Part shown: one piece after another, positions 52,435 through 61,147 of the stretch
How positions within the stretch are numbered: the first letter of the stretch is position 1
Layout of the letters: each line of letters starts with the position of its first letter
Assembly: GCA_934643865.1 (NCBI GenBank)
Contig: CAKUCX010000012.1
Location: 5,910 to 69,909, forward strand
From: an uncultured Kiritimatiellota bacterium
GTDB lineage: Bacteria > Verrucomicrobiota > Kiritimatiellia > RFP12 > UBA1067
DNA: 64,000 nucleotides
Direction: 5' to 3'
Translations under genes and position numbers: made by a program
Notes under the pieces: model-generated
Database searches by the model: none
Told to the model about the DNA's origin: nothing
The model's input: only the letters and a program-made list of their open reading frames with translations

Positions 52435-53469
52435 ATGGGCGAGAACGACATCAGCCGGGACGTGGTGGCGGCGGCCGAGATCAAGGATCTCGCCAGGCGC
52501 GTGGGCGCGGACTGCGTCGGCATCGCGCCGATGAGCCGCTGGGAGGGCGCGCCGAAGCAGAACGACCCGCGCTACATCTTTCCGGGCGCGAAGTCGATGG
52601 TCGTCCTCGGCTTCCGCGTCCCGCGCGGACTGCTGCGCGGCATCGAGGAGGGCACGCGCTTCATCGACTATCCGGGCATGGGCTACGCCTCGATCAACCA
52701 GGTCCACGGCCCGATGGTCCTCTGGAAGCTGAACCGCCACCTCGAAGACCTCGGCTACGAGTCCTTCCTCCTGCAGAACGCAAACGGCGGCGACGCCGTC
52801 AATCCCGTGACGGGGAAGTTCCGCGCGGGGCTGAGCCGGCATGTCGCGGAGGGCCGCCCGGCGCCGGACGTCCTCGTCCACTTCCGCATTGCGGCGTATC
52901 TCGCCGGCCTCGGCGAGTTCGGCTGGTCGAAGATGTTCCTGACGCCGGAGTTCGGCCCGCGCGTCCGCTTCGCGATGCTCTTCACGGACGCGGAATTCGA
53001 CGTCTACGACCCCATCTACGAGGGCCGCATCTGCGACCGGTGCAAGCTCTGCGTGAAGAGCTGCGGCGGGCACGCGATCTCGATGCACGAGTCGGTGAAG
53101 GTCACGCTCGCGGGGCACGAGGTCGAATGGGGCAAATTGGACGAGCTCGCGTGCGAGCAGGGCCTCCACGGCGGCGACGGGCACGGGCTCTCGCCGTTCG
53201 ACGGAGAGTTCCCGCGCCAGTACGGCTACGGCCGCGCGGTCGAGGGCGCGTGCGGGTGCATGCGCGCGTGCATGGTGCATCTGGAGCAGCGCAACCGGCT
53301 GACGAAGACCTTCCGCAACCCGTTCCGCAAGCCGGGCTGGACGCAGTGGAAGGTCGACCACGCGAAGCCCTACGAGATCCCGCCCGAGGTCGTGGCCGCA
53401 TATGGGCTTGACACGGAGCAGGCGGCGGAGGCGGGCGACGCCGACGCATTCAGCCCGCTGAACGATTAG
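52435..53469 (+). CDS. QueG-like 4Fe-4S protein, copy 2 of a tandem pair
   Basis: A 344-residue paralogue of the preceding gene, clearly related along its whole length: VGADCVGIAPMSRWEG, DPRYIFPGAKSMVVLGFRVP and FRNPFRKPGW all recur. The cluster motif is CDRCKLCVKSC (Cys200, 203, 206, 210), and ACGCMRACMVHLEQR follows. It lacks the extra Cys that follows the motif in copy 1 (GGHA for GGCI). The pair has diverged enough to have separate roles. ATG 52435 has few Shine-Dalgarno bases, so translation may be coupled. Any link to the symporter substrate is inference. Confidence 0.72.
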   Translation: MGENDISRDVVAAAEIKDLARRVGADCVGIAPMSRWEGAPKQNDPRYIFPGAKSMVVLGFRVPRGLLRGIEEGTRFIDYPGMGYASINQVHGPMVLWKLNRHLEDLGYESFLLQNANGGDAVNPVTGKFRAGLSRHVAEGRPAPDVLVHFRIAAYLAGLGEFGWSKMFLTPEFGPRVRFAMLFTDAEFDVYDPIYEGRICDRCKLCVKSCGGHAISMHESVKVTLAGHEVEWGKLDELACEQGLHGGDGHGLSPFDGEFPRQYGYGRAVEGACGCMRACMVHLEQRNRLTKTFRNPFRKPGWTQWKVDHAKPYEIPPEVVAAYGLDTEQAAEAGDADAFSPLND

Positions 53470-53540
53470 CGCGCATTCCCCCCGGCGCCGGCGGCATGCG
53501 CCCCGGCCTGGCGGGCCGTCTGCGCGGGGCGGGCGAAATA

Positions 53541-53549
53541 TGATATACT
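53541..53549 (+). promoter_or_regulatory. Extended -10 promoter of ettA
   Basis: TGA plus TATACT (53544-53549), 10 bases before ATG 53560. Confidence 0.7.
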
Positions 53550-53559
53550 AAGCGGCCTT

Positions 53560-55170
53560 ATGGCAGGCGAATACCAGTTTTCCCTTATCGACGTCACCAA
53601 GCAGCAGGGCACGAAGACGATCCTCAAGGACGTGTGCCTGAGTTTTTTCTACGGCGCGCACATCGGCGTGATCGGCGGAAACGGCGCGGGCAAGAGCTCG
53701 CTCCTCAAGATCCTCGCGGGGATCGACACGGACATCCTCGGCACGTGCCAGGTCGCGAAGGGCACGAAGGTCGGCTACCTGCCGCAGGAGCCCGAACTCG
53801 ACGACGCCAAGACGGTCGGCGAGATCGTCGAGGAGGGCGTCGCCGAGGCGAAGGCGATGGTCGAACGCTACGAAGACCTCTGCTGCGAGCTGGACGATCC
53901 CGAGAAGGCGAAGGAGATGGAGCGCCTGCAGGAGGTCATCGACGCGAAGGACCTCTGGAACGTCGACCACAAGGTTGAGATGGCGATGGCGGACATGGGC
54001 TGCCCGCCCGCCGACCGGCCCGTGAAGGTGCTGTCCGGCGGCGAGCGCCGCCGCGTCGCGATCGCGCGTCTCCTCCTGCAGGAGCCGGACGTCCTCCTCC
54101 TCGACGAGCCCACCAACCACCTCGACGCGGAGACGACGTTCCGCCTCGAAGCCTACCTCAAGGCGTTCAAGGGCACGCTCATCGTCGTCACGCACGACCG
54201 CTACTTCCTCAGCGACGTCACGGACTGGATCCTCGAACTCGACCACGGCGTCTGCTACCCCTACAAGGGCAACTACGCGGAATGGCTCAAGCAGAAGGAG
54301 GCGATGCTCGCCCGCGAGGCGAAGGCCGAGAAGAGCCGCCAGCGGCTCATCGAGAACGAGCTCAAGTGGATCCAGACGAACCCGAGCGGCCGCCACTCGA
54401 AGAACCAGGCCCGTGTGAAGCGCTACGAGGAGCTGCAGAGCCGGCAGGTGAACACGCGCGAAGACGACCTCGTCATCCACATTCCGCCGGGGCCGCGCCT
54501 CGGCAACCTCGTCGTGCGCGCCGAACACGTGAAGATGGCCTTCGGCGACCGCGTCCTCTACCCGGACCTCAACTTCGACCTGCCGCGCGGCGGCATCGTG
54601 GGCGTGATCGGCGCGAACGGCGCCGGCAAGACGACGCTCTTCAAGCTCATCACGGGCGAACTCAAGCCCGTCTCCGGCACGCTCACCGTCGGCGAGACGG
54701 TGAAGCTCAGCTACGTGGACCAGACGCGCAGCGAGCTGAAGCCCGACCAGACGGTCTACGAGGCCATCACGGGCGGCGGCGAGTTCGTGCGCCTCGCGGG
54801 CGAGGCGATGATGAACGGCCGCGCCTACTGCAGCCGCTTCAACTTCCGGGGCGCGGAGCAGCAGAAGAAGGTGGGCGTGCTCTCCGGCGGCGAACGCAAC
54901 CGCGTCCACCTCGCGAAGCTCCTCACCTCCGGCGGCAACCTGCTGCTCCTCGACGAACCGACGAACGACCTCGACGTCGCGACGCTGCGGTCGCTCGAAG
55001 AGGGTCTGGAAGAGTTCGGCGGCTGCGTGATGGTCGTCTCGCACGACCGCTGGTTCCTCGACCGCATCGCGACGCACATCCTCGCGTTCGAGCCCGGCGG
55101 GAAGACGACGTGGTTCGAGGGCGGCTACTCCGACTACCACGAGATGGCGGAGCGCCGTCGCGGCAAGTAG
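53560..55170 (+). CDS. ettA: ABC-F ATPase, EttA (translational throttle) type
   Basis: A 536-residue cytosolic protein with two ABC modules and no membrane segment. The first P-loop is GGNGAGKS (about 40) with LSGGERRRVAIARLLL and LLLDEPTNHLDAETT; the second is GANGAGKT (about 352) with LSGGERNRVHLAKLL and LLLDEPTNDLDVATL. The acidic arm segment after residue 85 and the linker AEKSRQRLIENELKWIQTNP are as in EttA. Such proteins bind the ribosomal E site and tune the first peptide bond by energy state. It has its own promoter, with the mRNA starting at or very near the ATG. Confidence 0.92.
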   Translation: MAGEYQFSLIDVTKQQGTKTILKDVCLSFFYGAHIGVIGGNGAGKSSLLKILAGIDTDILGTCQVAKGTKVGYLPQEPELDDAKTVGEIVEEGVAEAKAMVERYEDLCCELDDPEKAKEMERLQEVIDAKDLWNVDHKVEMAMADMGCPPADRPVKVLSGGERRRVAIARLLLQEPDVLLLDEPTNHLDAETTFRLEAYLKAFKGTLIVVTHDRYFLSDVTDWILELDHGVCYPYKGNYAEWLKQKEAMLAREAKAEKSRQRLIENELKWIQTNPSGRHSKNQARVKRYEELQSRQVNTREDDLVIHIPPGPRLGNLVVRAEHVKMAFGDRVLYPDLNFDLPRGGIVGVIGANGAGKTTLFKLITGELKPVSGTLTVGETVKLSYVDQTRSELKPDQTVYEAITGGGEFVRLAGEAMMNGRAYCSRFNFRGAEQQKKVGVLSGGERNRVHLAKLLTSGGNLLLLDEPTNDLDVATLRSLEEGLEEFGGCVMVVSHDRWFLDRIATHILAFEPGGKTTWFEGGYSDYHEMAERRRGK

Positions 55171-55184
55171 GGGGCGCGCGGATC

Positions 55185-56450
55185 ATGCACAAGGTCGTCC
55201 TGAACGACAAGCGCGACTACGCGACGCGCCATCGCCATCCCTGGATCTTCTCCGGGGCGATCCGCAGCGTCGAGGGGGCGCCGGGCGTCGGCGAGACGGT
55301 CGCGGTCTGCTCCGCGAAGGGCGACGGCCTGGGGTACGGGTCCTACTCGCCCCACAGCCAGATCCGCGTGAGGATGCTGAGTTTCCGCGCGGACGCCGTG
55401 CCGGACGCGGCGTTCATCGACGGCCTCGTCGCCGACGCCGTCCGGCGCCGCGCGGCGTTCTGGGCCGACGGACGGACGAACGCCGTGCGCGTCGTCAACG
55501 CCGAGAGCGACGGCCTCCCCGGCGTGATCGCCGACGTCTACAACGGCTTCGCCGTCGTCCAGCTCGCGAGCGCGGGCGCGGAGTTCTGGAAGCCGGTGCT
55601 TGTGGAGGCCCTCATGCGCCACGTCCCCGGCTGCCGGGGCGTCTACAACCGCAGTGACGTCGACGCCCGCGCGCGCGAGGGCCTGCGCGTGCGGCCGCAG
55701 CAGGCCGCGGCCCTCCCGGAAGGCGGCGGGGTGTCTGCGGCGGACAAGGGGGGCGACCCGAACGAGGTCGGCCTCCTCGCGGGCGAGGAGCCGCCCGAGC
55801 TGATCGAGGTGAAGGAGGGGGCGATCCGCTACCTCGTCGATGTGCGCCGGGGGCACAAGACGGGGTTCTATCTCGACCAGCGCGACGCGCGCGCGGCGGT
55901 GGGCGCCCTCGCGAAGGACGCGGACGTCCTCAACTGCTTCTCCTACACGGGCGGCTTCGGCCTTGCGGCGTGCGCGGGGGGCGCGAAGTCGGTCACGCAC
56001 CTCGACGTGTCGGCGGGCGCGCTCGCCCTTGCGCGGCAGAACACCGCGCTCAACCCCTCCGCCACGGTCTGCGACTTCGTGGAGGCGGATGTCTTCAAGC
56101 AGCTGCGCCTCTACCGCGATCAGGGGCGGTCGTTCGACCTCATCGTCCTCGACCCGCCGAAGTTCGCCGACACGAAGGCGGGCCTGATGCGCGCGACGCG
56201 CGGGTACAAGGACATCAACCTCCTCGCGATGAAGCTCCTGCGTCCGAACGGCCTGCTCGCGACGTTCTCCTGCTCGGGCGCGATGACGCCAGACCTCTTC
56301 GACAAGGTCTGCGCCGAGGCGGCCTTCGACGCGAAGCGCGCGTTCCAGATCGTCGCGCGCACGCGCCAGGCGGCGGGCGACCATCCCGTGGGCCTTTCCT
56401 TCCCCGAGGGCCTCTACCTGAAGGGTCTCGTCCTGCGCGCCGCCCCGTGA
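55185..56450 (+). CDS. rlmI: RlmI-like 23S rRNA (cytosine-5) methyltransferase
   Basis: A 421-residue class I SAM-dependent methyltransferase. The N-terminal PUA-like domain has HPWIFSGAIRSVEG. The central domain has the RlmI block GHKTGFYLDQRDARAAVGAL and the SAM site NCFSYTGGFGLAACAGGAKS. LIVLDPPKFADTKAGLMRAT and TFSCSGAMTPDLFDKV carry the catalytic Pro and Cys. A 35-residue insertion (about 165-200, VRPQQAAALPEGGGVSAADK) is unusual. It is expected to methylate C1962 of 23S rRNA. It starts 14 bases after ettA and probably shares its transcript. Confidence 0.88.
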   Translation: MHKVVLNDKRDYATRHRHPWIFSGAIRSVEGAPGVGETVAVCSAKGDGLGYGSYSPHSQIRVRMLSFRADAVPDAAFIDGLVADAVRRRAAFWADGRTNAVRVVNAESDGLPGVIADVYNGFAVVQLASAGAEFWKPVLVEALMRHVPGCRGVYNRSDVDARAREGLRVRPQQAAALPEGGGVSAADKGGDPNEVGLLAGEEPPELIEVKEGAIRYLVDVRRGHKTGFYLDQRDARAAVGALAKDADVLNCFSYTGGFGLAACAGGAKSVTHLDVSAGALALARQNTALNPSATVCDFVEADVFKQLRLYRDQGRSFDLIVLDPPKFADTKAGLMRATRGYKDINLLAMKLLRPNGLLATFSCSGAMTPDLFDKVCAEAAFDAKRAFQIVARTRQAAGDHPVGLSFPEGLYLKGLVLRAAP

Positions 56451-56512
56451 ACGGGCGCGCGCCGCGTCCGAGGCGCCCGCCGGGCGGCTCTCTTTACGCA
56501 GGGGGGCGATTC

Positions 56513-56521
56513 TGCTATACT
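56513..56521 (+). promoter_or_regulatory. Extended -10 promoter of the 56553 gene
   Basis: TGC plus TATACT (56516-56521), 31 bases before ATG 56553; this unit has a leader. Confidence 0.65.
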
Positions 56522-56552
56522 TCGGGCCAAAGGCCAAGACCTGCCATCCATC

Positions 56553-57806
56553 ATGAAACACCTGCTCGCACTCGCCCTCGCCCTGCCGTTGACGGCCCTC
56601 GCCTCCCCGAAGGTGCCGACGGAATGGACGCCCGTTCAGACGAACGCGATTGCGCGCTGGAAGGCCGAGAACGCATCGCCGGAAGGCGTCGCCTGGGATG
56701 CGCGGGCGCACACGGTGCGCTTCCTCGCTGAGGCGACGGGGGTGGGCACGGGCGAGCCCGTCGAGTTCTTCGCCATCGGCCCGCTTTCAGACCGCGCCTA
56801 CGAGTCCCTGCTAGTGACGGTGGCCTCGCCGGCCGCGATCGCCGCCGCCTTTGACCGCGCGGGCGTGCCGCGCGGCCGTGCCGTCGACGCATCCCGCGCG
56901 CGGCTCTGGCCCTACGGCGAAAAGCTCGCGGTGACGGTGGCGCCGTGGGGCGGCGCGCCGTCGTCGTCCGCCCCCGGCGGCCTCGCCGCGCTCGTGCGGG
57001 ACGCCCGCGCGCGGGAGGAGGGCGACGCCCTCGGATCGCCGGTCGTGTGGACGGGCGGCGCGCGGGACGCGGCGGGCGCGCCCGTCGCCGCGACGAACGC
57101 GCCCTGCGCCGTCTTCGCGCTCTACAACCATGCGCCGTCCCTTTTGCAGCTGGATGGCCTCTTCGACCAGTCGTCCACCTACGGGCGCTTCGGCGCGGCG
57201 CGCGCCTGCACGGCGGGCGACCTCTTCGAGATCACGTTCGCGTGGGACGGGCGGACGCACGTGGAGGACGTCGTCGTGACGCTTGCGCCGACGAACGCCG
57301 CACAGCAGATCGCCGCGCTCAAGGCGCGCGCGCAGGCGCGCGACGTCCATGCGCGCCTCGCCTTCGGCGCGGGCGTGACGGTCGCCGAGGCGGCCGCGCT
57401 CGCCGAAGCCTTCGCGGCGCTGGACGGACGCGGGCTCAAGATGAACGGCTGCGCGCCGGGGCAGTTCTTCTTCCGCGCCTTTCTGCCCGATCCCGCCTGG
57501 CGGAGCCGGGAAGGGCGCATCTTCCAGCCCTTCGAGGTCCACGTCGCCGCCGACGGCGCGCGCACGTTCGTCTTTTGCGAGGAGGACTGGAGCGGGGACG
57601 GCCTCGACCCCGTCCTGAAGCCGCGCGCGACGCCGTTCAGGGACTGGCGCGAGCTGCCCGCGCTCATCGCGCGGACAGGCGAGCAGGGGGAGAAGGTGGC
57701 GGTGCTGTTCCTCTTCGCCCCGAAGACGGCGCCTGTCGCCTCGCTCGCGCCCGTTCTCAAGGCGCTCGGCGCGCGCATCGGCACGTTCTACGTGTTCGGG
57801 GAATGA
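56553..57806 (+). CDS. Unknown secreted protein
   Basis: A 417-residue exported protein with signal HLLALALALPLTALASPKVP. I recognise no domain. The central part has VFALYNHAPSLLQLDGLFDQ, FEITFAWDGRTHVEDVVVTL and, near 310, FFFRAFLPDPAWRSREGRIF. Alternating hydrophobic stretches suggest a beta-rich fold. There is no lipobox, membrane anchor or repeat. It has its own extended -10 promoter and is convergent with the lipoprotein gene. Confidence 0.7.
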   Translation: MKHLLALALALPLTALASPKVPTEWTPVQTNAIARWKAENASPEGVAWDARAHTVRFLAEATGVGTGEPVEFFAIGPLSDRAYESLLVTVASPAAIAAAFDRAGVPRGRAVDASRARLWPYGEKLAVTVAPWGGAPSSSAPGGLAALVRDARAREEGDALGSPVVWTGGARDAAGAPVAATNAPCAVFALYNHAPSLLQLDGLFDQSSTYGRFGAARACTAGDLFEITFAWDGRTHVEDVVVTLAPTNAAQQIAALKARAQARDVHARLAFGAGVTVAEAAALAEAFAALDGRGLKMNGCAPGQFFFRAFLPDPAWRSREGRIFQPFEVHVAADGARTFVFCEEDWSGDGLDPVLKPRATPFRDWRELPALIARTGEQGEKVAVLFLFAPKTAPVASLAPVLKALGARIGTFYVFGE

Positions 57807-57836
57807 GACGCCGCCACGAAGGACGCGGCCCGCTCG

Positions 57837-58688
57837 TCAGAAGATCGACGCGGCGTCCTTCACCTGCTGGTCGCGGCGCGCGGCGGCGGCCTTGCGGGCT
57901 TCCTTGCGCAGCGCCTCCTCCTCCTCGTCGGCGAGGCGCACGAGCGTGTCGTCCCAGGCCGTCAGGACGGTCTGGTAGTCCTGCGACGCGCCCGCGAGGC
58001 AGACGGTCACCGTGCGGTCCGGCGCCACGTCGAAGGCGTAGTACGGCCGGCGGTAGCTGATGAGGCGCGCCCAGGCGCCGTAGCGCTTCTCCAGGGCCTC
58101 GATCAGGTAGTGGCGGCGCCAGGAGCCGCCGGGCTCGACGGCCGTCTTCGCGCACGCGCAGATCTTGGCGACCTTGCGGGTCTTCGGCGTGAGGTAGGCG
58201 TAGTAGTCGTCGAAGCCGGCGAGCGCCTTCTTCGGCTTGAACGCGACGCGCAGGAGGGACGGCTCGCCCGCTTCGCGCACGGTGTTCGTCTCGGCGATCA
58301 CCTCGCCGAACTTGAGCCCCATGAAGGCGTCCGTCTCGCCGCTCTTCTCCGCGCTGGCGGCATCGAGCTTCGAGGCGGGGAGCTTCCAGCCCGTGTCGCC
58401 GACGTTGTAGCTCTGGGCGTATTCGCTCGTGGACGTTTCGAGGATGTTCCCCGCCGCGTCCATGTTCGTGCGCGTCTCGCGGCGGCGCTCGGTGACGAGG
58501 TTGCCGTTCGTGGTGACGGAGCTTTCGACGAACGTGCGCGACACGGAGCCGTTGTCGTTCGTCGTGACGGAGCTTTCGGCCGTCTTCGTGGACATGCCCT
58601 TCTTCTCGGCGGCGTTCGCGGGCCCGCAGCCGACGAGGAACGTCAGCGCCAAGGCGAGTCCACAGGTTGTCATGTTGTTCGGTTTCAT
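57837..58688 (-). CDS. Unknown lipoprotein of the two-component operon
   Basis: A 283-residue exported protein with lipobox LVGC (Cys21) in LALALTFLVGCGPANAA. Residues about 36-65 hold an imperfect duplication (AESSVTTNDNGS, VESSVTTNGNLV). A central domain (VGDTGWKLPASKLDAASAEK, RYGAWARLISYRRPYYAFDV) is not recognised. The C-terminus is charged and helical. The ATG overlaps the histidine-kinase stop, so it is the third gene of that operon and may be a sensor partner or an output gene of the system. Confidence 0.75.
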   Translation of the reverse strand: MKPNNMTTCGLALALTFLVGCGPANAAEKKGMSTKTAESSVTTNDNGSVSRTFVESSVTTNGNLVTERRRETRTNMDAAGNILETSTSEYAQSYNVGDTGWKLPASKLDAASAEKSGETDAFMGLKFGEVIAETNTVREAGEPSLLRVAFKPKKALAGFDDYYAYLTPKTRKVAKICACAKTAVEPGGSWRRHYLIEALEKRYGAWARLISYRRPYYAFDVAPDRTVTVCLAGASQDYQTVLTAWDDTLVRLADEEEEALRKEARKAAAARRDQQVKDAASIF

Positions 58689-60034
58689 GCGTGCTTTCCT
58701 TTCTTGGCTTGTTGTTTGTTCTGTTCGTTAAGCGTAAGCGTGAAGACGCAGCCGCGTCCGGGCTCGGACGCGACGGCGGCGTCGCCGCCGTGGAGCGCCG
58801 CGACGTGCTTGACGATCGCGAGGCCGAGCCCGGTGCCGCCCGCGTCGCGGCTGCGGGTCTTGTCCACGCGGTAGAAGCGCTCGAAGATGCGCGCGCGGTC
58901 CGCCTCGTGGAGGCCGACGCCGTGGTCGGCGACCGTGAAGACGGCGCCGGTGGCCGTGGGGGCGAGGGAGAGGACGACGTCCGGCGAGCCGGAGTGGAGG
59001 ACGGCGTTCTGGGCGAGGTTGACGAGCGCCTGCTCGACGAGGCGGGCGTCGCAGGGCAGGACGAGCGAGGGGGCGGGCGCGACGACGAGGCGCATGCCGG
59101 CGGCCTCGGCGCGGGGACGCACGCGGTCGGCGGCCGTTGCGAGCACGTCCGCGAGGTCTGTCGGCGCGAAGTCCCGCTGCGGCGTCTCTTCGCCGCGCTC
59201 AAGGCGCGCGAGGGAGAGGATGTCGCGCGCGAGCGCGTCGAGGCGCGTCGATTCGCGGCGGAGCATGGCGAAGAGGTCGTGCCGGTCCGTCTCCGGCAGG
59301 TTCTCCGCGCCGGGGCCGCACAGGAGGTCGACGGCGCCGAGGATGCCGGTGAGGGGCGTCTTGATCTCGTGGGAGACGTTCGCGATGAAGTCGCGCCGGA
59401 AGTCCGCGACGCGCTGCATCTCGGCCAGGAGGCGCGCCTTCGCGTCCCGCTCGCGCGCGAGCGCCCGGTTGCGCGCGACGAGGCGGATGGAGAAGAGGAG
59501 GATGAGCAGGAGGCCCGAGGCGCCGACGAGGCCGGAGAGGATCATCGCCACGCGGTTGCGCCGCAGCGGGTCGACGACGGCCTCGTAGGGGAGGCCGAGG
59601 CGCACGATGAAGTCGTCCCCCGCCTTCTGCGCGCAGTAGAGCATCTTTCGCCCGGTGAGGCGCGAGGTGCGGATGGCGCGGCCCGTGCCGGTTGTGCGGG
59701 CCGCGCGGACTTCGGGGCAGTTCGCGTGCGTGCCGACGGCGGCCGGCTCGGAGTCGTAGACCATGCCGCCGGGGGCGGAGAGGACGGTCAGGCGCACGTC
59801 GTCCGCGCGGCTGCGCCGGTCGGCGAAGGCGCGCAGGCGCTTGAAGTCGCCCGTCGCGAGCGCGTCGCCGAGGGAGGCGGCGGTCAGTTCGGCGCGGACG
59901 GCGAGGTCGCGCGCGGCCCATTCCTCCGCCATGCTGCGGCAGTTGTCCATCTCCAGCATCAGGACGATGCCGAAGGCGGCGAACCCGACGGCGGCGAGCG
60001 CGCAGGGCAGATAGCTGAGGCGCGACGGCGTCAT
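58685..60034 (-). CDS. Sensor histidine kinase (PhoR-like)
   Basis: A 449-residue inner-membrane kinase. Membrane helices are at about 8-28 and 162-186, enclosing a small periplasmic sensor (TVLSAPGGMVYDSEPAAVGT). The phosphoacceptor is His222 in ANVSHEIKTPLTG. The ATP-binding domain has NLAQNAVLHS (N-box), VADHGVGL and GGTGLGLAIVKHVAALHGGD. The ATG overlaps the regulator stop (ATGA). The sensed signal is unknown; phosphate is possible from the PhoR-like build only. Confidence 0.93.
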   Translation of the reverse strand: MTPSRLSYLPCALAAVGFAAFGIVLMLEMDNCRSMAEEWAARDLAVRAELTAASLGDALATGDFKRLRAFADRRSRADDVRLTVLSAPGGMVYDSEPAAVGTHANCPEVRAARTTGTGRAIRTSRLTGRKMLYCAQKAGDDFIVRLGLPYEAVVDPLRRNRVAMILSGLVGASGLLLILLFSIRLVARNRALARERDAKARLLAEMQRVADFRRDFIANVSHEIKTPLTGILGAVDLLCGPGAENLPETDRHDLFAMLRRESTRLDALARDILSLARLERGEETPQRDFAPTDLADVLATAADRVRPRAEAAGMRLVVAPAPSLVLPCDARLVEQALVNLAQNAVLHSGSPDVVLSLAPTATGAVFTVADHGVGLHEADRARIFERFYRVDKTRSRDAGGTGLGLAIVKHVAALHGGDAAVASEPGRGCVFTLTLNEQNKQQAKKGKHA

Positions 60035-60711
60035 GGCTTCACCCGATACCCCACGCCTCGGATTGTCTCGATGTGCGCCGCCCAGTCGCCGAGCTTCCTG
60101 CGCAGGCCCACGAGCTGGACGTCGACGGTGCGCTCGGTGACGCTCTTCTCCTCGTCCTGGATCGCCGCGATGATCTGGCTGCGCGTGTAGACGCGGCCCG
60201 GACGGGAGATGAGCAGCGCGAGGAGGCGGAACTCGCCGCGCGTGAGCGAGAGGACGGCGCCGTCGAGGCGCGCCGCGCTGCCGCGCTCGTCGACGACGAG
60301 GCCGTCGAGCGCCCGGCCGGCGGCCATCGGGTCGTTGCGGCGGAGGACGGCGTGGATGCGCGCGAGCAGCACCTCGCGCGAGAAGGGCTTCGTGACGTAG
60401 TCGTCGGCGCCGAGTTCGAGGCCGCGCACGACGTCGGCGTCCTCGCTCTTTGCGGTGAGCATGACGATGCGCACGTCGGCGAGCTCCGGGTCCGCGCGCA
60501 CGCGGCTGCAGAGCGAAAGGCCGTCGAGCCCCGGCAGCATGAGGTCGAGGAGGACGAGCTGCGGCCGGTCGCGGCGGATGGCCTCCAGCCCTTCGTCGCC
60601 GCGCGCGGCGCACTTGACGTGCGTGAAGCCGGCGTTCCGCAGCATCATCTGGAGAATGGCGCGGATGGTCGCGTCGTCTTCGACGATGAGAATGTTTGCG
60701 ATCTGGTTCAT
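60031..60711 (-). CDS. Response regulator, OmpR/PhoB type
   Basis: A 226-residue DNA-binding regulator. The receiver domain has Asp12 and 13, the phosphoacceptor Asp56 (QLVLLDLMLPG), Thr86 and Lys108 (YVTKPF). The C-terminal winged helix (about 125-226) has LSLTRGEFRLLALLISRPGR and TVDVQLVGLRRKLG. It is the first gene of a three-gene operon with a kinase and lipoprotein, all joined by ATGA overlaps. GGAAGGAAGG is the ribosome site. Confidence 0.94.
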   Translation of the reverse strand: MNQIANILIVEDDATIRAILQMMLRNAGFTHVKCAARGDEGLEAIRRDRPQLVLLDLMLPGLDGLSLCSRVRADPELADVRIVMLTAKSEDADVVRGLELGADDYVTKPFSREVLLARIHAVLRRNDPMAAGRALDGLVVDERGSAARLDGAVLSLTRGEFRLLALLISRPGRVYTRSQIIAAIQDEEKSVTERTVDVQLVGLRRKLGDWAAHIETIRGVGYRVKP

Positions 60712-60741
60712 GCGTGCCTTCCTTCCGTGGGAAACGCGGGC

Positions 60742-60750
60742 AGTGTAGCA
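60742..60750 (-). promoter_or_regulatory. Extended -10 promoter of the two-component operon
   Basis: On the minus strand, TGC plus TACACT (60747-60742), 30 bases before ATG 60711; this unit has a leader with a good ribosome site. Confidence 0.65.
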
Positions 60751-60778
60751 CGGGCGTATTAGGTGCGCGTTAAAAATT

Positions 60779-60787
60779 TGGTATACT
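60779..60787 (+). promoter_or_regulatory. Extended -10 promoter upstream of yggU
   Basis: TGG plus TATACT (60782-60787), 7 bases before ATG 60795. It is divergent from the promoter at 60742. Confidence 0.7.
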
Positions 60788-60794
60788 GTCGCCC

Positions 60795-60896
60795 ATGAAG
60801 ACGATCGTGGCCGACATCTATGCGCTCGCGGACCTGCGGAAGGGAGGGAAAGCATCGCGATGTATTGGACGGAATCTCCAGAGGGCGTCATCCTGA
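60795..60896 (+). CDS. Putative 33-residue leader ORF before yggU
   Basis: ATG 60795 is 7 bases after a strong extended -10, exactly where leaderless genes of this window begin. The frame encodes MKTIVADIYALADLRKGG and 15 more residues, ending TGA at 60894-60896. It overlaps yggU (ATG 60860) by 37 bases in another frame, and the yggU ribosome site lies inside it. No family is recognised; it may be a leader peptide, a regulatory ORF or noise. Confidence 0.4.
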   Translation: MKTIVADIYALADLRKGGKASRCIGRNLQRASS

Positions 60897-61144
60897 ACGT
60901 GCGCGCCCAGCCGCGTTCCTCGAAGGCGGGCCTCGACGGCCTCCTGGGGGACGCCGTGAAGGTGCGCGTCCGCGCGGCGCCGGTGGACGGCAAGGCGAAC
61001 AAGGAGCTCGTCGAGACGCTCGCGGCGGCGTTCGGCGTCCCGAAGGCCGCCGTCTCCTTCAAGGGCGGCGAGACGTCGAAGACGAAGCGCCTCCTCGTGC
61101 GCGGCGTGACGGCGGCCGGGGTGAAGGCCGTGGTGGAGGGGTGA
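60860..61144 (+). CDS. yggU: YggU/DUF167 family protein
   Basis: A 94-residue small cytosolic protein. LNVRAQPRSSKAGLDGLLGD, VKVRVRAAPVDGKANKELVE and GETSKTKRLLVRG are the family blocks. The function of the family is not established. GGGAGGGAAAG precedes ATG 60860. rnhB follows 3 bases later, a plausible co-transcribed pair. Confidence 0.9.
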   Translation: MYWTESPEGVILNVRAQPRSSKAGLDGLLGDAVKVRVRAAPVDGKANKELVETLAAAFGVPKAAVSFKGGETSKTKRLLVRGVTAAGVKAVVEG

Positions 61145-61147
61145 GCG

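Noticed and set aside
53470..53540. A GC-rich palindromic stretch before ettA as a terminator
   Set aside because: Several overlapping short inverted repeats can be drawn, but none has a T-run or one clearly better fold.
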